Of a stretch of 64,000 nt of DNA, positions 54,078-63,319 are shown piece by piece. Every line of letters begins with the position of its first letter. Position 1 is the stretch's first letter. The notes below the pieces were generated by a model, which saw only the letters and a list, made by a program, of their open reading frames with translations, ran no database searches and had not been told where the DNA came from. The stretch is from Bin87 sp965217175 (GTDB lineage: Bacteria; Chloroflexota; Dehalococcoidia; Lucifugimonadales; UBA3495): NCBI GenBank assembly GCA_965217175.1, contig OZ244251.1:2170001-2234000 (forward strand). Reading direction: 5' to 3'. The translations under genes were made by a program, and so were the position numbers.

Positions 54078-54740
54078 TCAGGTGGGAGGGACGACAGCCG
54101 AGCCGGCCAATTTCAACGGCTGCATACGTCCGGCTTTGAGTTCGGCAATGAGATCGCTCAGCGATGCTATTTTCCGTTCAAACAGGGTGGCGACGGTTCC
54201 CATCTGAAAAATCCGGTGGGTGTCGCTTCCGCCGGTTCCTGGCAAACCGAGATTGCAGCGCAACTCGTCAGCGAACCGGTTTTCTTCTACGGAACCACGA
54301 CCATTTTGAGATTCTACGGCGTGGAATAACTCAAGCATGGGATGTGCCAGCGCTCGGGCTAACATGTCTGCCCTCTGGTTTGCATCTGAACCGGGATCTG
54401 ATAAAAAACGGCGGCGGTATGGGTGGGCGGCTACCAGAACTGCACCGGCGCGGTCGGCTTCCGCGCGCAGGAATTCGGGTTTGTGCATTCCGAAGCGGTA
54501 CCGGTGCAAACCGAAGGCGAGGACGTGGCCGACATCAGTGTTGATTTCGCATCCGGGCAACACAAGGATGCCGTGGCGACGAGTCAAATCACCGGCGGAT
54601 TCCGGAGGCCAGAAATCGTCGTGTTCTGTGAGGCAAATTCCATCGAGGCCGCAGGCTTTAGCCGCCTCAATCAAATCATCTACGGAAACGAAACTGTCAT
54701 CGGATTTCGGATAGGTGTGAGTGTGCAAATCGATTAGCAC
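54078..54740 (-). CDS. PHP domain metal-dependent phosphoesterase
   Basis: About 220 aa. The PHP motif DLHTHT opens the domain; LDGICLTEHDDFW, PGCEINT, LVAAHPYR and GTGGSDTHRIF supply the remaining His/Asp/Glu ligands. Stand-alone PHP proteins of this size include histidinol-phosphatase-like and RNase-AM/YciV-like enzymes; which one is unclear. GTG at 54740 (GGGAG upstream) puts the motif next to the N-terminus. An ATG at 54776 or a far one at 54872 are alternatives. Confidence 0.8.
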   Translation of the reverse strand: MLIDLHTHTYPKSDDSFVSVDDLIEAAKACGLDGICLTEHDDFWPPESAGDLTRRHGILVLPGCEINTDVGHVLAFGLHRYRFGMHKPEFLRAEADRAGAVLVAAHPYRRRFLSDPGSDANQRADMLARALAHPMLELFHAVESQNGRGSVEENRFADELRCNLGLPGTGGSDTHRIFQMGTVATLFERKIASLSDLIAELKAGRMQPLKLAGSAVVPPT

Positions 54741-54965
54741 TGGGACTCCCGCGGCGCGTCGGCCGGGAGTAATCATATCACCGAACGATCCCCGGCCGAA
54801 ACGCGTTATATCCGCCTGAACACAACCGGTGAGCCAGACGAAGGCACCCACATCCCGCTGCGACGCGCCCATTGTGTTGCCGCAGGAAATAGGGAGGAAA
54901 ATCGGGAAAGTAGAATCTGCAGTCTACGGTAGCGGTTGAGTAATCTGAAGCGGGTCTGGGCGATG

Positions 54966-57164
54966 TTAGCGCCCGCTATTCCCCCCAATAACCAGGCCTT
55001 CGCCTCGCAGCTCGTCAATCAGTTCGTCAGCAAGCGATTTCCTGATTTTCAATCGGCGTTCCAGGATGACGGAATTCAGGCGGGGATTACGGAGGGCCAG
55101 ATCACGGGCTTGCTGAAGTACGTCACCTTCGTAAATGTCGTCTGCATCATCCCGACCTGATTCGGCGGCGATTTCAGCATCGTTGCCGCGAATGTCCAGG
55201 TCTATCTGGGGCAACGGCGGGCCTTTCTGGTTGCGCCAAAATTCAATGAGCCGATCTGTTTCTTCGTCATAAACGAGGGTTCCCTGGCCACGCCGCGGTT
55301 TTGGGAAATCGTTGTTCATCAGCAGCAGATCGCCCTTACCCATCAGCGATTCGGCGCCGTTGCCGTCCAGAATGACGCGGGAATCCACCTGCGAAGCAAC
55401 TGCAAAAGCTACGCGAGCCGGCACATTGGCCTTGAGCAGCCCCGTTACGACCTTGACGGAGGGGCGCTGTGTCGCCAGCACCATGTGGATGCCAGCCGCT
55501 CTGCCGAGCTGAGCCAGCCTCACCAGTTGCTGCTCCACTTCCAGGCCGCCCGTCATCATCAAGTCAGCCAATTCGTCGACAATCAGAATCAGGAACGGCA
55601 TCGATTCGTCAGCTTTGCCGTTGTAGCCGGAGATGTTGCGAACGCCGATTTCTTCCATGAGCTTGTAACGGCGGGTCATTTCCTGGATCAGGCCCCGCAA
55701 AACCGGTTGCACCTCGTCAGGCTCCACGATTACGGGCGTTACCAGATGCGGTATGCCGTTGAAGGGGGTCAACTCGACGCGTTTGGGGTCAACCATGATC
55801 ATCCGCAATTCATCGGGAGGCCGAGTGATCAACAACGATGCGACGAGGGAGTTGATGCAAACGCTTTTTCCTGAGCCGGTGGCGCCCGCAATGAGGACAT
55901 GAGGCATTGCCGCCAGGTCCAGGGCCAGGGGTTGTCCACCAGCATCCTCGCCCAGGGCAAACGCCAGCCCGCCTTTTTGCACAATCCTGTTGAACTCCTG
56001 ACTCTCCACGATGGCGCGCATTAGAACTTTACCCGGAGACGGGTTGGGAACCTCGAGCCCGACCAGGCCTTCGCCGGGTTCCGGGGTTTCGATGATGCGG
56101 ATGTAGGGGCTCTTGAGAGCCAGCGCCAGATCTTTCTGGCGTTTGGAGATGTCGCCAACGCGAACCCGGCTGGGACGTTGTGGAGGGCCTCCATCTTTGC
56201 GGGTGGATTTGCTGGGAATGTAGCCAGGGACCAGGCCGAATCTCACTACCCGCGGGCCGGCTTTGACATCTTCAACATCAACGAACACGCCGTGCTCGGC
56301 CAGCGCATTTTTGATCTCGTCGGACATGACGGCGATCGCGCGCTCGTCGATCTGGTGCGGTTCGGACGGCGCCAGTAAATCGATGGGTGGCAGTTGCCAA
56401 CCGTGTCGGTTGGACGAGTTGGCGATGGCGACCGGCGATGGCGCCGTCTCCGTCGGCTTTACGTCAGGAACGTCGGATGCCGATACACTGGCGGGTCTAT
56501 GGGGAACGTCGGCGGCTGGTTCGGGAGTCAGCCGGCCGCCTCTGGATGCCAGACTGGCCATTGAACGGGTCGTAGTGCTGGCAGTTCTAATCGCAAACCT
56601 CGTTACGGCTACGGAGAGTTTTCGTATCGCGGCCAATGCAATCAACACGCCGTTCCAAAGATGGCGACCAAAATAACGTGCTGCCGACCGGTAAAACTGC
56701 CAGCAGTTGGGAATTAGCAGCAAGCTCACCGCGATCAACCCGGCAACCAATTCCGCGACAGCCAACGTGATGTTGCCGTTGGTTAGAGCGTAGCCCCATT
56801 GTCCGGATAAGCCGTACACATAAAGGGCGCCCTGTTGTCCTTGCATGAACGACATTGAACCGACAGCCGCAGTTGTCACAACTACGGTGGCCATCCACCA
56901 GCGCCACCTGCGTAACAAGCCGCCGGGAGAATAGACCAGGCCCAGCATAGTGAACCCCGTCAGGAGACCAATTGGAATCCATGCCAGGCCCAGAGTGCGG
57001 GTTGACCAATCCAATGTCGCAGGAATGAGCATAAGGACAGCCGCTGCGGCGAGGCTGATAAGCAGGAATGCTCCCGCTCCGATGCCCAATCTGCGCCAGC
57101 GCACGCGGGGACGGATGGGTCGATTGTGGGACCGGCGTTGGTTGGCGGCGGCGGCGGCGGACAT
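54966..57164 (-). CDS. ftsK: FtsK/SpoIIIE-type DNA translocase
   Basis: 732 aa. Four N-terminal TM helices (about 25-175), a variable linker, then the motor: Walker A GATGSGKS (about 425), VDPKRVELTPFNGIPHL, Walker B LILIVDELADLM (about 525), and LATQRPSVKVVTGLLKANVPARVAF region. The C-terminal gamma domain (about 665-730) binds polarised sequences. It pumps chromosome ends at division. ATG at 57164 has GGGGAGGG upstream; the in-frame ATG at 57239 is rejected. Confidence 0.95.
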   Translation of the reverse strand: MSAAAAANQRRSHNRPIRPRVRWRRLGIGAGAFLLISLAAAAVLMLIPATLDWSTRTLGLAWIPIGLLTGFTMLGLVYSPGGLLRRWRWWMATVVVTTAAVGSMSFMQGQQGALYVYGLSGQWGYALTNGNITLAVAELVAGLIAVSLLLIPNCWQFYRSAARYFGRHLWNGVLIALAAIRKLSVAVTRFAIRTASTTTRSMASLASRGGRLTPEPAADVPHRPASVSASDVPDVKPTETAPSPVAIANSSNRHGWQLPPIDLLAPSEPHQIDERAIAVMSDEIKNALAEHGVFVDVEDVKAGPRVVRFGLVPGYIPSKSTRKDGGPPQRPSRVRVGDISKRQKDLALALKSPYIRIIETPEPGEGLVGLEVPNPSPGKVLMRAIVESQEFNRIVQKGGLAFALGEDAGGQPLALDLAAMPHVLIAGATGSGKSVCINSLVASLLITRPPDELRMIMVDPKRVELTPFNGIPHLVTPVIVEPDEVQPVLRGLIQEMTRRYKLMEEIGVRNISGYNGKADESMPFLILIVDELADLMMTGGLEVEQQLVRLAQLGRAAGIHMVLATQRPSVKVVTGLLKANVPARVAFAVASQVDSRVILDGNGAESLMGKGDLLLMNNDFPKPRRGQGTLVYDEETDRLIEFWRNQKGPPLPQIDLDIRGNDAEIAAESGRDDADDIYEGDVLQQARDLALRNPRLNSVILERRLKIRKSLADELIDELRGEGLVIGGNSGR

Positions 57165-57322
57165 CTGAAACCCTCCCCGGGGAATCGCAACGAGGCAAGC
57201 GTTGTAACGATCACGCCCAACCAGTGGCAACAACTCCACTGGGTTGTGCGTGGGGATTCCGGGGAGTAGGGCGGTGGCGCAGGACCGCCTGGTAAGTGGA
57301 GCCCCGGTGAGCCGGCCGTAAG

Positions 57323-59005
57323 TTACAAACCCAGAACCACCGGTACAATCATAGGCCGCTTGTTCAATTCGTGACGAAGGAATTGACGCGCAACTTTCCG
57401 GATTTTTGCCTGGACTGCCTCTCGATTGACGGAATCAGGGGGGTCTATGGAGTCCATTTCCACGGCTTCAGCGAGGCGGCGGAATGCTTTGACCGCATCC
57501 GCGTCTTCCATAAAACCGCTGCCGGCGACCTGGACTGGCCCAACGATACGTCCATCGACGTCGGCGGTGGCGCATACTACGACGACACCGTCTCGGGCCA
57601 ACGACCGTCGCTCTCGCAATACCATGCTGTCGGTTTCCATGACGGTGGGACCGTCCAGGTAAATGTGGCCGGCCGTAATCGCTTCAACGACCTCGGCGCC
57701 GGCTTCGTCTATCTGCAGGACGTCTCCGTCTTCCATCACGAAAATGCCATCCGGGGCTGCCCCAAGTTCCCACGCCAGCTGAGCGTGGGCCCGGAGGTGT
57801 CGGTATTCGCCATGCACAGGGACGAAATAACGGGGCCGCGTGAGGTTCAACATCAGTTTGAGTTCTTCCTGGCTGGCATGGCCATGAACGTGAACCCGGG
57901 CGACCCGGTCGTATAGTACCTGCGCGCCCTGGCGCAGCAGGTTGTCGATGGTCTGGCTGACGGCCCGCTCGTTCCCCGGAATCGGTGTCGCGGAGATGAT
58001 TACCGTGTCCCCTTCGATCAGGTCGACGTCTCGGCTTTCGCCGTTGGCGATCCGCACCAATGCCGACGTCGGCTCGCCCTGACTGCCGGTGGTCATCAGC
58101 ACGATTTTGTCGAGAGGCAGGTCACCGGTTTCTCTGACTGGGACGATGGTTCCGGGCAGGGCGTCGAGGTAGCCCATCTGGGTGGCCATCTGGACGTTGG
58201 CGACCATGCTTCGACCCACGAAAGCCACTTTGCGGTCGTTCTTTTCGGCAGCAGATATCACCTGTTGGATTCTGCTGATCAACGAGGCGAAGGTGGCAAC
58301 GATGGCCCGGCCCGGGGCTTCGCCAATTGCCCGATCGAGGGCTGGGCCCATGACCTGTTCCGACGGAGTGTAGCCCGGCAACTCCGCGTAGGTGGAATCG
58401 GACATCAACAGCAGGATTCCCCGGGCGCCGCGTTCGGCCAAAGCGGTCAGGTCGATGGTGTGACCGTCCACCGGGGTGTGGTCGATCTTGAAATCTCCGG
58501 TGTGAATGAGGCTGCCCCAAGGGGTATCGATACAAATGCCCATGGCGTCAGGAATACTGTGGCAAACACGGAACCAGGTGGCCCTGAAATTATCACCAAA
58601 GTCGATCGGTGATTCTGGATCGACGGGGTAGACCTCCGCATCGCGGGTTTGTCGGCGTTCATTCAGTTTGACGGTAATCAGTCCGTGGGCAAGTCGTGGC
58701 GCGTAGACTGGAACGTCCAAATTGGGCAGGATGTGCGGTAGCGCCCCGATGTGATCCTCGTGCCCGTGAGTGATCAGTATGGCCCTGACGCGGTGGGCTC
58801 GTTCGACGAGGTAAGAGATGTCCGGGATGATGAGGTCGACCCCTGGCATGTCTTCAGTGGGGAATTGGATGCCGCAGTCGACGACGATGATGTCTTCGCC
58901 GCACTCCAAAATCATCATGTTCTTCCCGATTTCCCCAAGGCCGCCCAGCGGAATAACGCGTAGAGGGGGAATACCAGAGACGGGATCTGAAATGAAACTT
59001 GACAC
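57323..59005 (-). CDS. rnj: Ribonuclease J
   Basis: 560 aa metallo-beta-lactamase/beta-CASP nuclease, the usual length. RVIPLGGLGEIGKNMM at the N-terminus, the zinc motif THGHEDHIGALPHIL, HTGDFKIDHTP, LMSDSTYAELPGYT, VHVHGHASQEELKLML and FVPVHGEYRHLRAHAQLA. It processes and degrades RNA with 5'-exo and endo activity. GTG at 59005, 10 nt after the UDG stop, is chosen with AAGG upstream; a longer open frame to 59281 overlaps UDG and would add a repeat-derived leader. Confidence 0.93.
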   Translation of the reverse strand: MSSFISDPVSGIPPLRVIPLGGLGEIGKNMMILECGEDIIVVDCGIQFPTEDMPGVDLIIPDISYLVERAHRVRAILITHGHEDHIGALPHILPNLDVPVYAPRLAHGLITVKLNERRQTRDAEVYPVDPESPIDFGDNFRATWFRVCHSIPDAMGICIDTPWGSLIHTGDFKIDHTPVDGHTIDLTALAERGARGILLLMSDSTYAELPGYTPSEQVMGPALDRAIGEAPGRAIVATFASLISRIQQVISAAEKNDRKVAFVGRSMVANVQMATQMGYLDALPGTIVPVRETGDLPLDKIVLMTTGSQGEPTSALVRIANGESRDVDLIEGDTVIISATPIPGNERAVSQTIDNLLRQGAQVLYDRVARVHVHGHASQEELKLMLNLTRPRYFVPVHGEYRHLRAHAQLAWELGAAPDGIFVMEDGDVLQIDEAGAEVVEAITAGHIYLDGPTVMETDSMVLRERRSLARDGVVVVCATADVDGRIVGPVQVAGSGFMEDADAVKAFRRLAEAVEMDSIDPPDSVNREAVQAKIRKVARQFLRHELNKRPMIVPVVLGL

Positions 59006-59015
59006 GTAATCAGCC

Positions 59016-59828
59016 TTAAAATAGTCGCGGTTGACCGGAAGGTGGTTCGTCGGAAGGTGGTTCGTCGGAAGGTGGTTCGTCGGAAGGTGGTTGACCGGAA
59101 GGTGGCTGGACGCGGTCGGATCGGTCGGTTGCTTCCTCATGAAGCTCGGAGGGTGGAAATGGGTCGCCGAACAATGAGGATTGAACCGGAACGTACCGCG
59201 GTGGCGCGGGAAGATATGGATGGGTCGATTCCCGGATGTGGCCCGGGTTGGCAGGCTGGCTGCCCTCCATGCGCAGGACATCGAGAAGTCCGGGTACTTT
59301 TGCGAAATCTTCTTCTATCGCCTGTCGCATCTCCTGACGACGGAGACCGGCGGCCGGATGCATGATTGGGAAAACGTGCCTTCCGTTGGACTGACGCAGG
59401 CGTCCCCGAACGCGGCTAATACTTTGACCGGGCAGAAAGCGCGCCGTAGAAAACCGGCCCAGTGTAACAATCAGGCGCGGATCGATCAGTTCGATCTGGC
59501 GATCGAGGTATTTACTGCAAGCGCCGATTTCTGCCGGTGTGGGATCCCGATTATCTGGTGGTCGACACTTGACCATGTTGGCGATGAACACCTGGTCGCG
59601 GGTCATGCCGATGGACTCCAGAAGTGATTCCAGGAAATTACCGGCTGGTCCCACAAAAGGTCTACCCTGCCGGTCTTCGTGAAAACCCGGACCCTCTCCG
59701 ATAAACAACAATTCGGCATCAGGTGGTCCCTCGCCCGGCACGGCGTTAGACCTGCCCACATGCAAGGGACAGTCGGTGCAGGACGCCACCAGACGCGCCA
59801 CGTTTTCCAGCGTATCCATGGTGGTCAA
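59016..59828 (-). CDS. udg: Family 4 uracil-DNA glycosylase with repeat-rich tail
   Basis: 270 aa. 4Fe-4S ligands C17, C20, C88 and C104; motif GEGPGFHEDRQGRPFVG (uracil pocket) at about 44-60 and the late HPAA (157-160). The core ends near 186. A tail of about 80 residues carries QSSLF (216-220), four PPSDE/PPSGQ pentapeptides (242-265) and a terminal QPRLF (266-270); both Q-x-x-L-F pentapeptides match the bacterial sliding-clamp-binding consensus. The tail is coded by a 15-bp tandem repeat. 10 nt upstream of rnj. Confidence 0.93.
   Translation of the reverse strand: MTTMDTLENVARLVASCTDCPLHVGRSNAVPGEGPPDAELLFIGEGPGFHEDRQGRPFVGPAGNFLESLLESIGMTRDQVFIANMVKCRPPDNRDPTPAEIGACSKYLDRQIELIDPRLIVTLGRFSTARFLPGQSISRVRGRLRQSNGRHVFPIMHPAAGLRRQEMRQAIEEDFAKVPGLLDVLRMEGSQPANPGHIRESTHPYLPAPPRYVPVQSSLFGDPFPPSELHEEATDRSDRVQPPSGQPPSDEPPSDEPPSDEPPSGQPRLF
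59028..59100. repeat. 15-bp coding tandem repeat (about five units)
   Basis: Head-to-tail 15-bp units: one partial at 59028-59040, three identical GGTGGTTCGTCGGAA units (59041-59055, 59056-59070, 59071-59085) and one GGTGGTTGACCGGAA (59086-59100). The unit length keeps frame and codes for PPSDE or PPSGQ on the minus strand in the UDG tail. Confidence 0.95.
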
Positions 59829-59860
59829 GGTGCGTCGAAAGCGTTTGGGGTGTAATCGAA

Positions 59861-60121
59861 CTATTCGTCTGCGACGCCCTTGCCTTTCAAATAATCGACG
59901 GCATCGGAAATGGTGTGTATTTCACCGGCGTCTTCGTCGGGTATTTCGATGGCATTTCCATCGGAGCTAAACTCCTCTTCGAAAGCCATGATCAATTCCA
60001 CCAAGTCCAGTGAGTCGGCTCCCAAATCATCTTGAAAGGAGGAATCTTCTTCAATGTCAGTGGCATCTACTCCGAGCTTGTCGACGACAATATCCGTAAT
60101 TCGTTCCAGGACAGTACTCAA
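59861..60121 (-). CDS. acpP: Acyl carrier protein
   Basis: 86-aa acidic helical protein. The phosphopantetheine site is S37 in GADSLDLVEL; IVVDKLGV and ISDAVDYL are conserved helices. It carries acyl chains in fatty acid synthesis and sits in a cluster with fabD, rpmF and nusB. The Asp-rich insertion near DEDAGEI slightly lengthens the usual helix III-IV loop. Confidence 0.95.
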   Translation of the reverse strand: MSTVLERITDIVVDKLGVDATDIEEDSSFQDDLGADSLDLVELIMAFEEEFSSDGNAIEIPDEDAGEIHTISDAVDYLKGKGVADE

Positions 60122-60184
60122 TGGTTCATCTCCATAAGAGAGCGGCGCCCCGGGCGCCGGGGACTCGAAATCGGGTTTATCATT

Positions 60185-60655
60185 TCATGCCGGTTCGACT
60201 GGCGCCTTGGCGCCGGCCGCCATGTCATCCAGAACAGAGCCTAGCACACCATTCACGAAACGCGCACTACTTTCACTGCCAAAGGTCGATGCCAATTCAA
60301 CCGCTTCGCTGACTACCACATGTCGGGGCAAATGTTGACGGTTGTACAATTCATAGATTGCCACACGCAATATGTTGCGGTCAACGATGGCCAAAAGAGC
60401 GACTGGTATCGCGGAAGCATAGTGGTGGATGGTGTCGTCCAGTTCCAAGGACCGTTCGATCACGCCTCTGGCGATCTCATTAGCCGTGTTTTTCACCGAC
60501 GGTCCAGCCGGTTCTTCCGAGCATAGCCACTCGATAACGTGGCCGTCTGGAGCCTCGCGAATATCCTGGGCAAAGAGCGCTTGCAACGCCAGGATTCTCG
60601 CCTGCCGACCGACCGGACCGCTGCGGAGATTTTTGGTGGTATTAGTGGTGGGCAA
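60185..60655 (-). CDS. nusB: Transcription antitermination protein NusB
   Basis: 156-aa helical RNA-binding protein. ARILALQALFAQDI at the N-terminus, VALLAIVDRNILRVAIYEL and VVVSEAVELASTFGSESSARFVNGVLGSV region (RFVNGVL near 140) are conserved. It binds boxA with NusE/S10 for rRNA antitermination. Same strand as acpP (63 nt upstream of it) and fabD. Confidence 0.93.
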   Translation of the reverse strand: MPTTNTTKNLRSGPVGRQARILALQALFAQDIREAPDGHVIEWLCSEEPAGPSVKNTANEIARGVIERSLELDDTIHHYASAIPVALLAIVDRNILRVAIYELYNRQHLPRHVVVSEAVELASTFGSESSARFVNGVLGSVLDDMAAGAKAPVEPA

Positions 60656-60730
60656 TGGGCTGCAGCGATTGGAAGAATGGTTTCGGACGCGGGGATGGGG
60701 ATATGGTACGGGGTCGGACAGGAATTGCGA

Positions 60731-61681
60731 TCAGGCTTTTTCTTCGGCTACCTTTCTTATTGATTCAGGGTCGGACAGGGTAAGTGCTTCCACTCCGGAA
60801 TCGATTCGGCGGACCAGACTCGACAACACACGGGCCGGTCCGAATTCGACGAATCGGTTTGCGCCGGAATCTACCATGTATCGCACTGAGTGTTTCCACA
60901 AGACGCAGTTGCACAATCCGGTAAGAAGTTCCTGCCGGGCCTGTCCGGCGTTGACGATGGGAACGCCGGTCGAATTTGCAATTACCGGGAACCGTGGATC
61001 GCGCAGGGCAATCCCGTCGATCGCGTCGGTCAAACCTTCCTGGGCCTGCGACATCAAACGGGAATGGAACGCACCGCTCACGGCCAGGGGAACTACCTTT
61101 TTGGCACCACGCGCTGATGCCAGATCCATTGCGCGCGCCAATGCCAACTTATCTCCGCTGATTACGATTTGGTCATCGGAGTTGATATTAGCCAACTCCA
61201 CACCGGAGTCCCGCGCCACCTGTTCCACGGTGTACTCGTCCAACCCGATGATGGCGGCCATGGAGCCGGGCCTAAGCTCGGAAGCCTGGTGCATCAACCG
61301 GCCACGTTCCCGGACCAACCGGATCGCGTCGCTGAATTCCATCACGCCGCCCACTACCATAGAGGTGTATTCACCCAGGCTGTGCCCGGCAATCGCCACG
61401 GGTTCCGGGGCGGAACCGCCGAGGAATTCCTGCCAGGCGCGCCAGAGCGCAATGCTGACCACCATGATGGCCGGTTGGGCGTGGGCGGTGTCCTGCAGAT
61501 CTTCTACCGGGCCTTCGAATATCAGACGGGAAAGATGGGTTCCCAAACTTTCGTCGGCTTCGGCAAAGGCTTCCCTTGCGGCTGGCGATGTTTCGTAAAG
61601 CGATCGACCCATTCCGACCTTCTGGGTACCCTGACCCGGAAAGATATAGGAATAGACCGGGGCTCGTTCAATATCGGTCAT
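60731..61681 (-). CDS. fabD: Malonyl-CoA:ACP transacylase
   Basis: 316 aa. IFPGQGTQKVGMG at the N-terminus, nucleophile S101 in AGHSLGEYT, the catalytic His in SGAFHSRLM (about 206), and VEFGPARVLSSLVRR near the C-terminus. It loads malonate onto ACP. ATG at 61681 (MTDIERAP) is preferred over 61696. Between rpmF and fabD the frequent plsX and fabH genes are missing. Confidence 0.95.
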   Translation of the reverse strand: MTDIERAPVYSYIFPGQGTQKVGMGRSLYETSPAAREAFAEADESLGTHLSRLIFEGPVEDLQDTAHAQPAIMVVSIALWRAWQEFLGGSAPEPVAIAGHSLGEYTSMVVGGVMEFSDAIRLVRERGRLMHQASELRPGSMAAIIGLDEYTVEQVARDSGVELANINSDDQIVISGDKLALARAMDLASARGAKKVVPLAVSGAFHSRLMSQAQEGLTDAIDGIALRDPRFPVIANSTGVPIVNAGQARQELLTGLCNCVLWKHSVRYMVDSGANRFVEFGPARVLSSLVRRIDSGVEALTLSDPESIRKVAEEKA

Positions 61682-61786
61682 ACCACCGCACTCCAACTGA
61701 ATTGGTTCCCGTGTGAGACGCCAAATTTGAAACCCAACACCAACTGACCACCCGCGTGGCGACCGTTGGGGCTGTCGATTCTTCGT

Positions 61787-61966
61787 TCAGACCGTAACTT
61801 GCCTGCCGCGATAGTAACCGCAACCCGGACAGGCGGCGTGGGGCCGTTTTGCGGCGCGGCAGCGGGGACACCGCGCCACGTTCAGCGTATGGAGGCGATA
61901 GGCAGGGGACGATAGCCTACGGCCCTTGCGCGCTCTGGTTGATTTCTTTTTAGGTAGTGCACCCAT
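61787..61966 (-). CDS. rpmF: 50S ribosomal protein L32
   Basis: 59-aa ribosomal protein. MGALPKKKSTRARKGRR at the start, zinc knuckle CPRC (33-36) and CPGC (46-49), ending YYRGRQVTV. The four-cysteine (C+) form is retained. It lies between the YceD-like gene and fabD, the common arrangement of the yceD-rpmF-fab cluster. Confidence 0.95.
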   Translation of the reverse strand: MGALPKKKSTRARKGRRLSSPAYRLHTLNVARCPRCRAAKRPHAACPGCGYYRGRQVTV

Positions 61967-62038
61967 GTTCTTCCATTCTGCTGGCGCCTGGAAACCCGAA
62001 TTCGGGCGTCTTGGGGCCAGTCCTGATTTGTTCTGGTC

Positions 62039-62554
62039 TTATGATTCAACGTTGAAAGTTCGTAAAGCCGCCCACCTGGGATCTATAACGGATTCGTAGC
62101 AGGTACAATCGGACAGGTTCAGGTCTATTCCGCAAATATCGCAGATACCGTTGCAATCCGGCCTGCACAAAGGTTTGAGGGGAAGTTCGGTGATTACTCC
62201 TTGGCGAATGGCTTCACTTAAATTGAGGGTATTGTCAGGGTCAATAAACAGCCCTTCCCAATCATCTGGCGGGGAGTCGCGTCGGCCGGTTCTAAGGTCA
62301 GTTTCGGGGAAAAACTCTTCTTCCAGATCCAAAGCCAATGTACGATTGAGATTGACCAGGCACCGGCTGCAATCCTGCGAAACCTGGGTCGTCAGTGCTA
62401 CTTGCACCCAGATCCCGTGGTGCGTACGGACCATCCTTCCTGTGCCAATCACGTAGTCCAACTGAATATCGGTGTCAATCAGCGCCGATTCCAGTTCAAA
62501 CGACCTGTCCGAACCGGTAGGCTCCTTAAGCAACTGCGCTACGTTGAATTGCAT
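62039..62554 (-). CDS. YceD/DUF177 family protein
   Basis: 171 aa. QVSQDCSRCLVNLNRTL and the C-terminal CRPDCNGICDICGIDLN cysteine motifs match DUF177 (YceD), usually coded before rpmF and linked to 23S rRNA processing in E. coli and plants. ATG at 62554 (MQFNVAQLLK) fits the family; an ATG-type start at 62644 would add 30 residues that look unrelated. Next gene downstream is rpmF (72 nt). Confidence 0.88.
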   Translation of the reverse strand: MQFNVAQLLKEPTGSDRSFELESALIDTDIQLDYVIGTGRMVRTHHGIWVQVALTTQVSQDCSRCLVNLNRTLALDLEEEFFPETDLRTGRRDSPPDDWEGLFIDPDNTLNLSEAIRQGVITELPLKPLCRPDCNGICDICGIDLNLSDCTCYESVIDPRWAALRTFNVES

Positions 62555-62656
62555 TACAGGCCGTACACCGAGCGAATCTAAAACTTGAAACTGCCGCAAA
62601 TTATAGACTTGGCACGGTACGTCCGCAAGCGGAACCGAAACCAATATTGAGCAAGA

Positions 62657-63082
62657 TTAGGTACGGGCGATCCAGGAATTGCTGGCGTTGGCAGTGATGT
62701 AATCGATAATATCGGTAGTGGATGTTCCCGGGCCAAATACCGCCGACACGCCGATCTGCTGCAGGGGCGCCCGATCCTCTTCCGGCACGATTCCCCCGAG
62801 AACGACCAATACGTCGTCCATGCCCTGATCGCGGAGCAATTTCATGATCTCAGGCATCAACTCCATGTGGGCTCCCGACAAGATGCTGAGACCCAGGACG
62901 GATACGTCTTCCTGTGCTGCGGCCTGCACCACCATCTGGGGAGTTTGGCGGATACCGGTATAAATGACCTCCATGCCGGCATCACGAAGGGCGCGAGCGA
63001 TAACTTTGGCGCCACGGTCATGGCCGTCAAGGCCCGGCTTGGCTACCAGTACTCGGATGGGGGTTTCGCTGTTAGTTACCAT
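62657..63082 (-). CDS. Methylmalonyl-CoA mutase B12-binding subunit
   Basis: 141-aa cobalamin-binding Rossmann protein. RVLVAKPGLDGHDRGAKVIARAL holds the D-x-H-x-x-G motif (GHDRG), with SVLGLSILSGAH and VLGGIVPEED typical of the C-terminal domain of the mutase alpha chain. It pairs with the 552-aa large subunit coded at 48546, 12 kb away on the other strand. Same strand and 102 nt upstream of the DUF177 gene, but promoter sharing is not evident. Confidence 0.94.
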   Translation of the reverse strand: MVTNSETPIRVLVAKPGLDGHDRGAKVIARALRDAGMEVIYTGIRQTPQMVVQAAAQEDVSVLGLSILSGAHMELMPEIMKLLRDQGMDDVLVVLGGIVPEEDRAPLQQIGVSAVFGPGTSTTDIIDYITANASNSWIART

Positions 63083-63278
63083 AGTTTAACTGGGCCGCCG
63101 GTATGCATGCGAGCGCCGTTAGGCAAAGGACTTGCGTTCGGTGCCGCGCCCGCATATTTTGATGCAGCAATTTTCGCAGACATCATTCCAATACGCAACA
63201 GTAGTTACGAAATCGGACTGCATCGCGACGGAAACGGGAACTCCGCCAACCGAGTGACGTTGTAGCGATTTGCACCTG

Positions 63279-63308
63279 TTGACAGCAACTCAGAAGGTCT
63301 AATATCTT
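63279..63308 (+). promoter_or_regulatory. Sigma-70-type promoter of the tRNA-Arg gene
   Basis: Perfect -35 TTGACA at 63279-63284. Candidate -10 elements are TATCTT (63303-63308, 18-bp spacer) or TAATAT (63300-63305, 15-bp spacer). Either lies just upstream of the tRNA at 63320. Confidence 0.6.
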
Positions 63309-63319
63309 AATCGTAGCGC

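Noticed and set aside
59028..59100. CRISPR-like array
   Set aside because: The units are directly tandem, without spacers, in frame with UDG; it is a coding minisatellite.
57323..59281. Longer RNase J with repeat-rich N-terminus
   Set aside because: It would overlap UDG by more than 260 bp; GTG at 59005 gives the normal length and sits just after the UDG stop.
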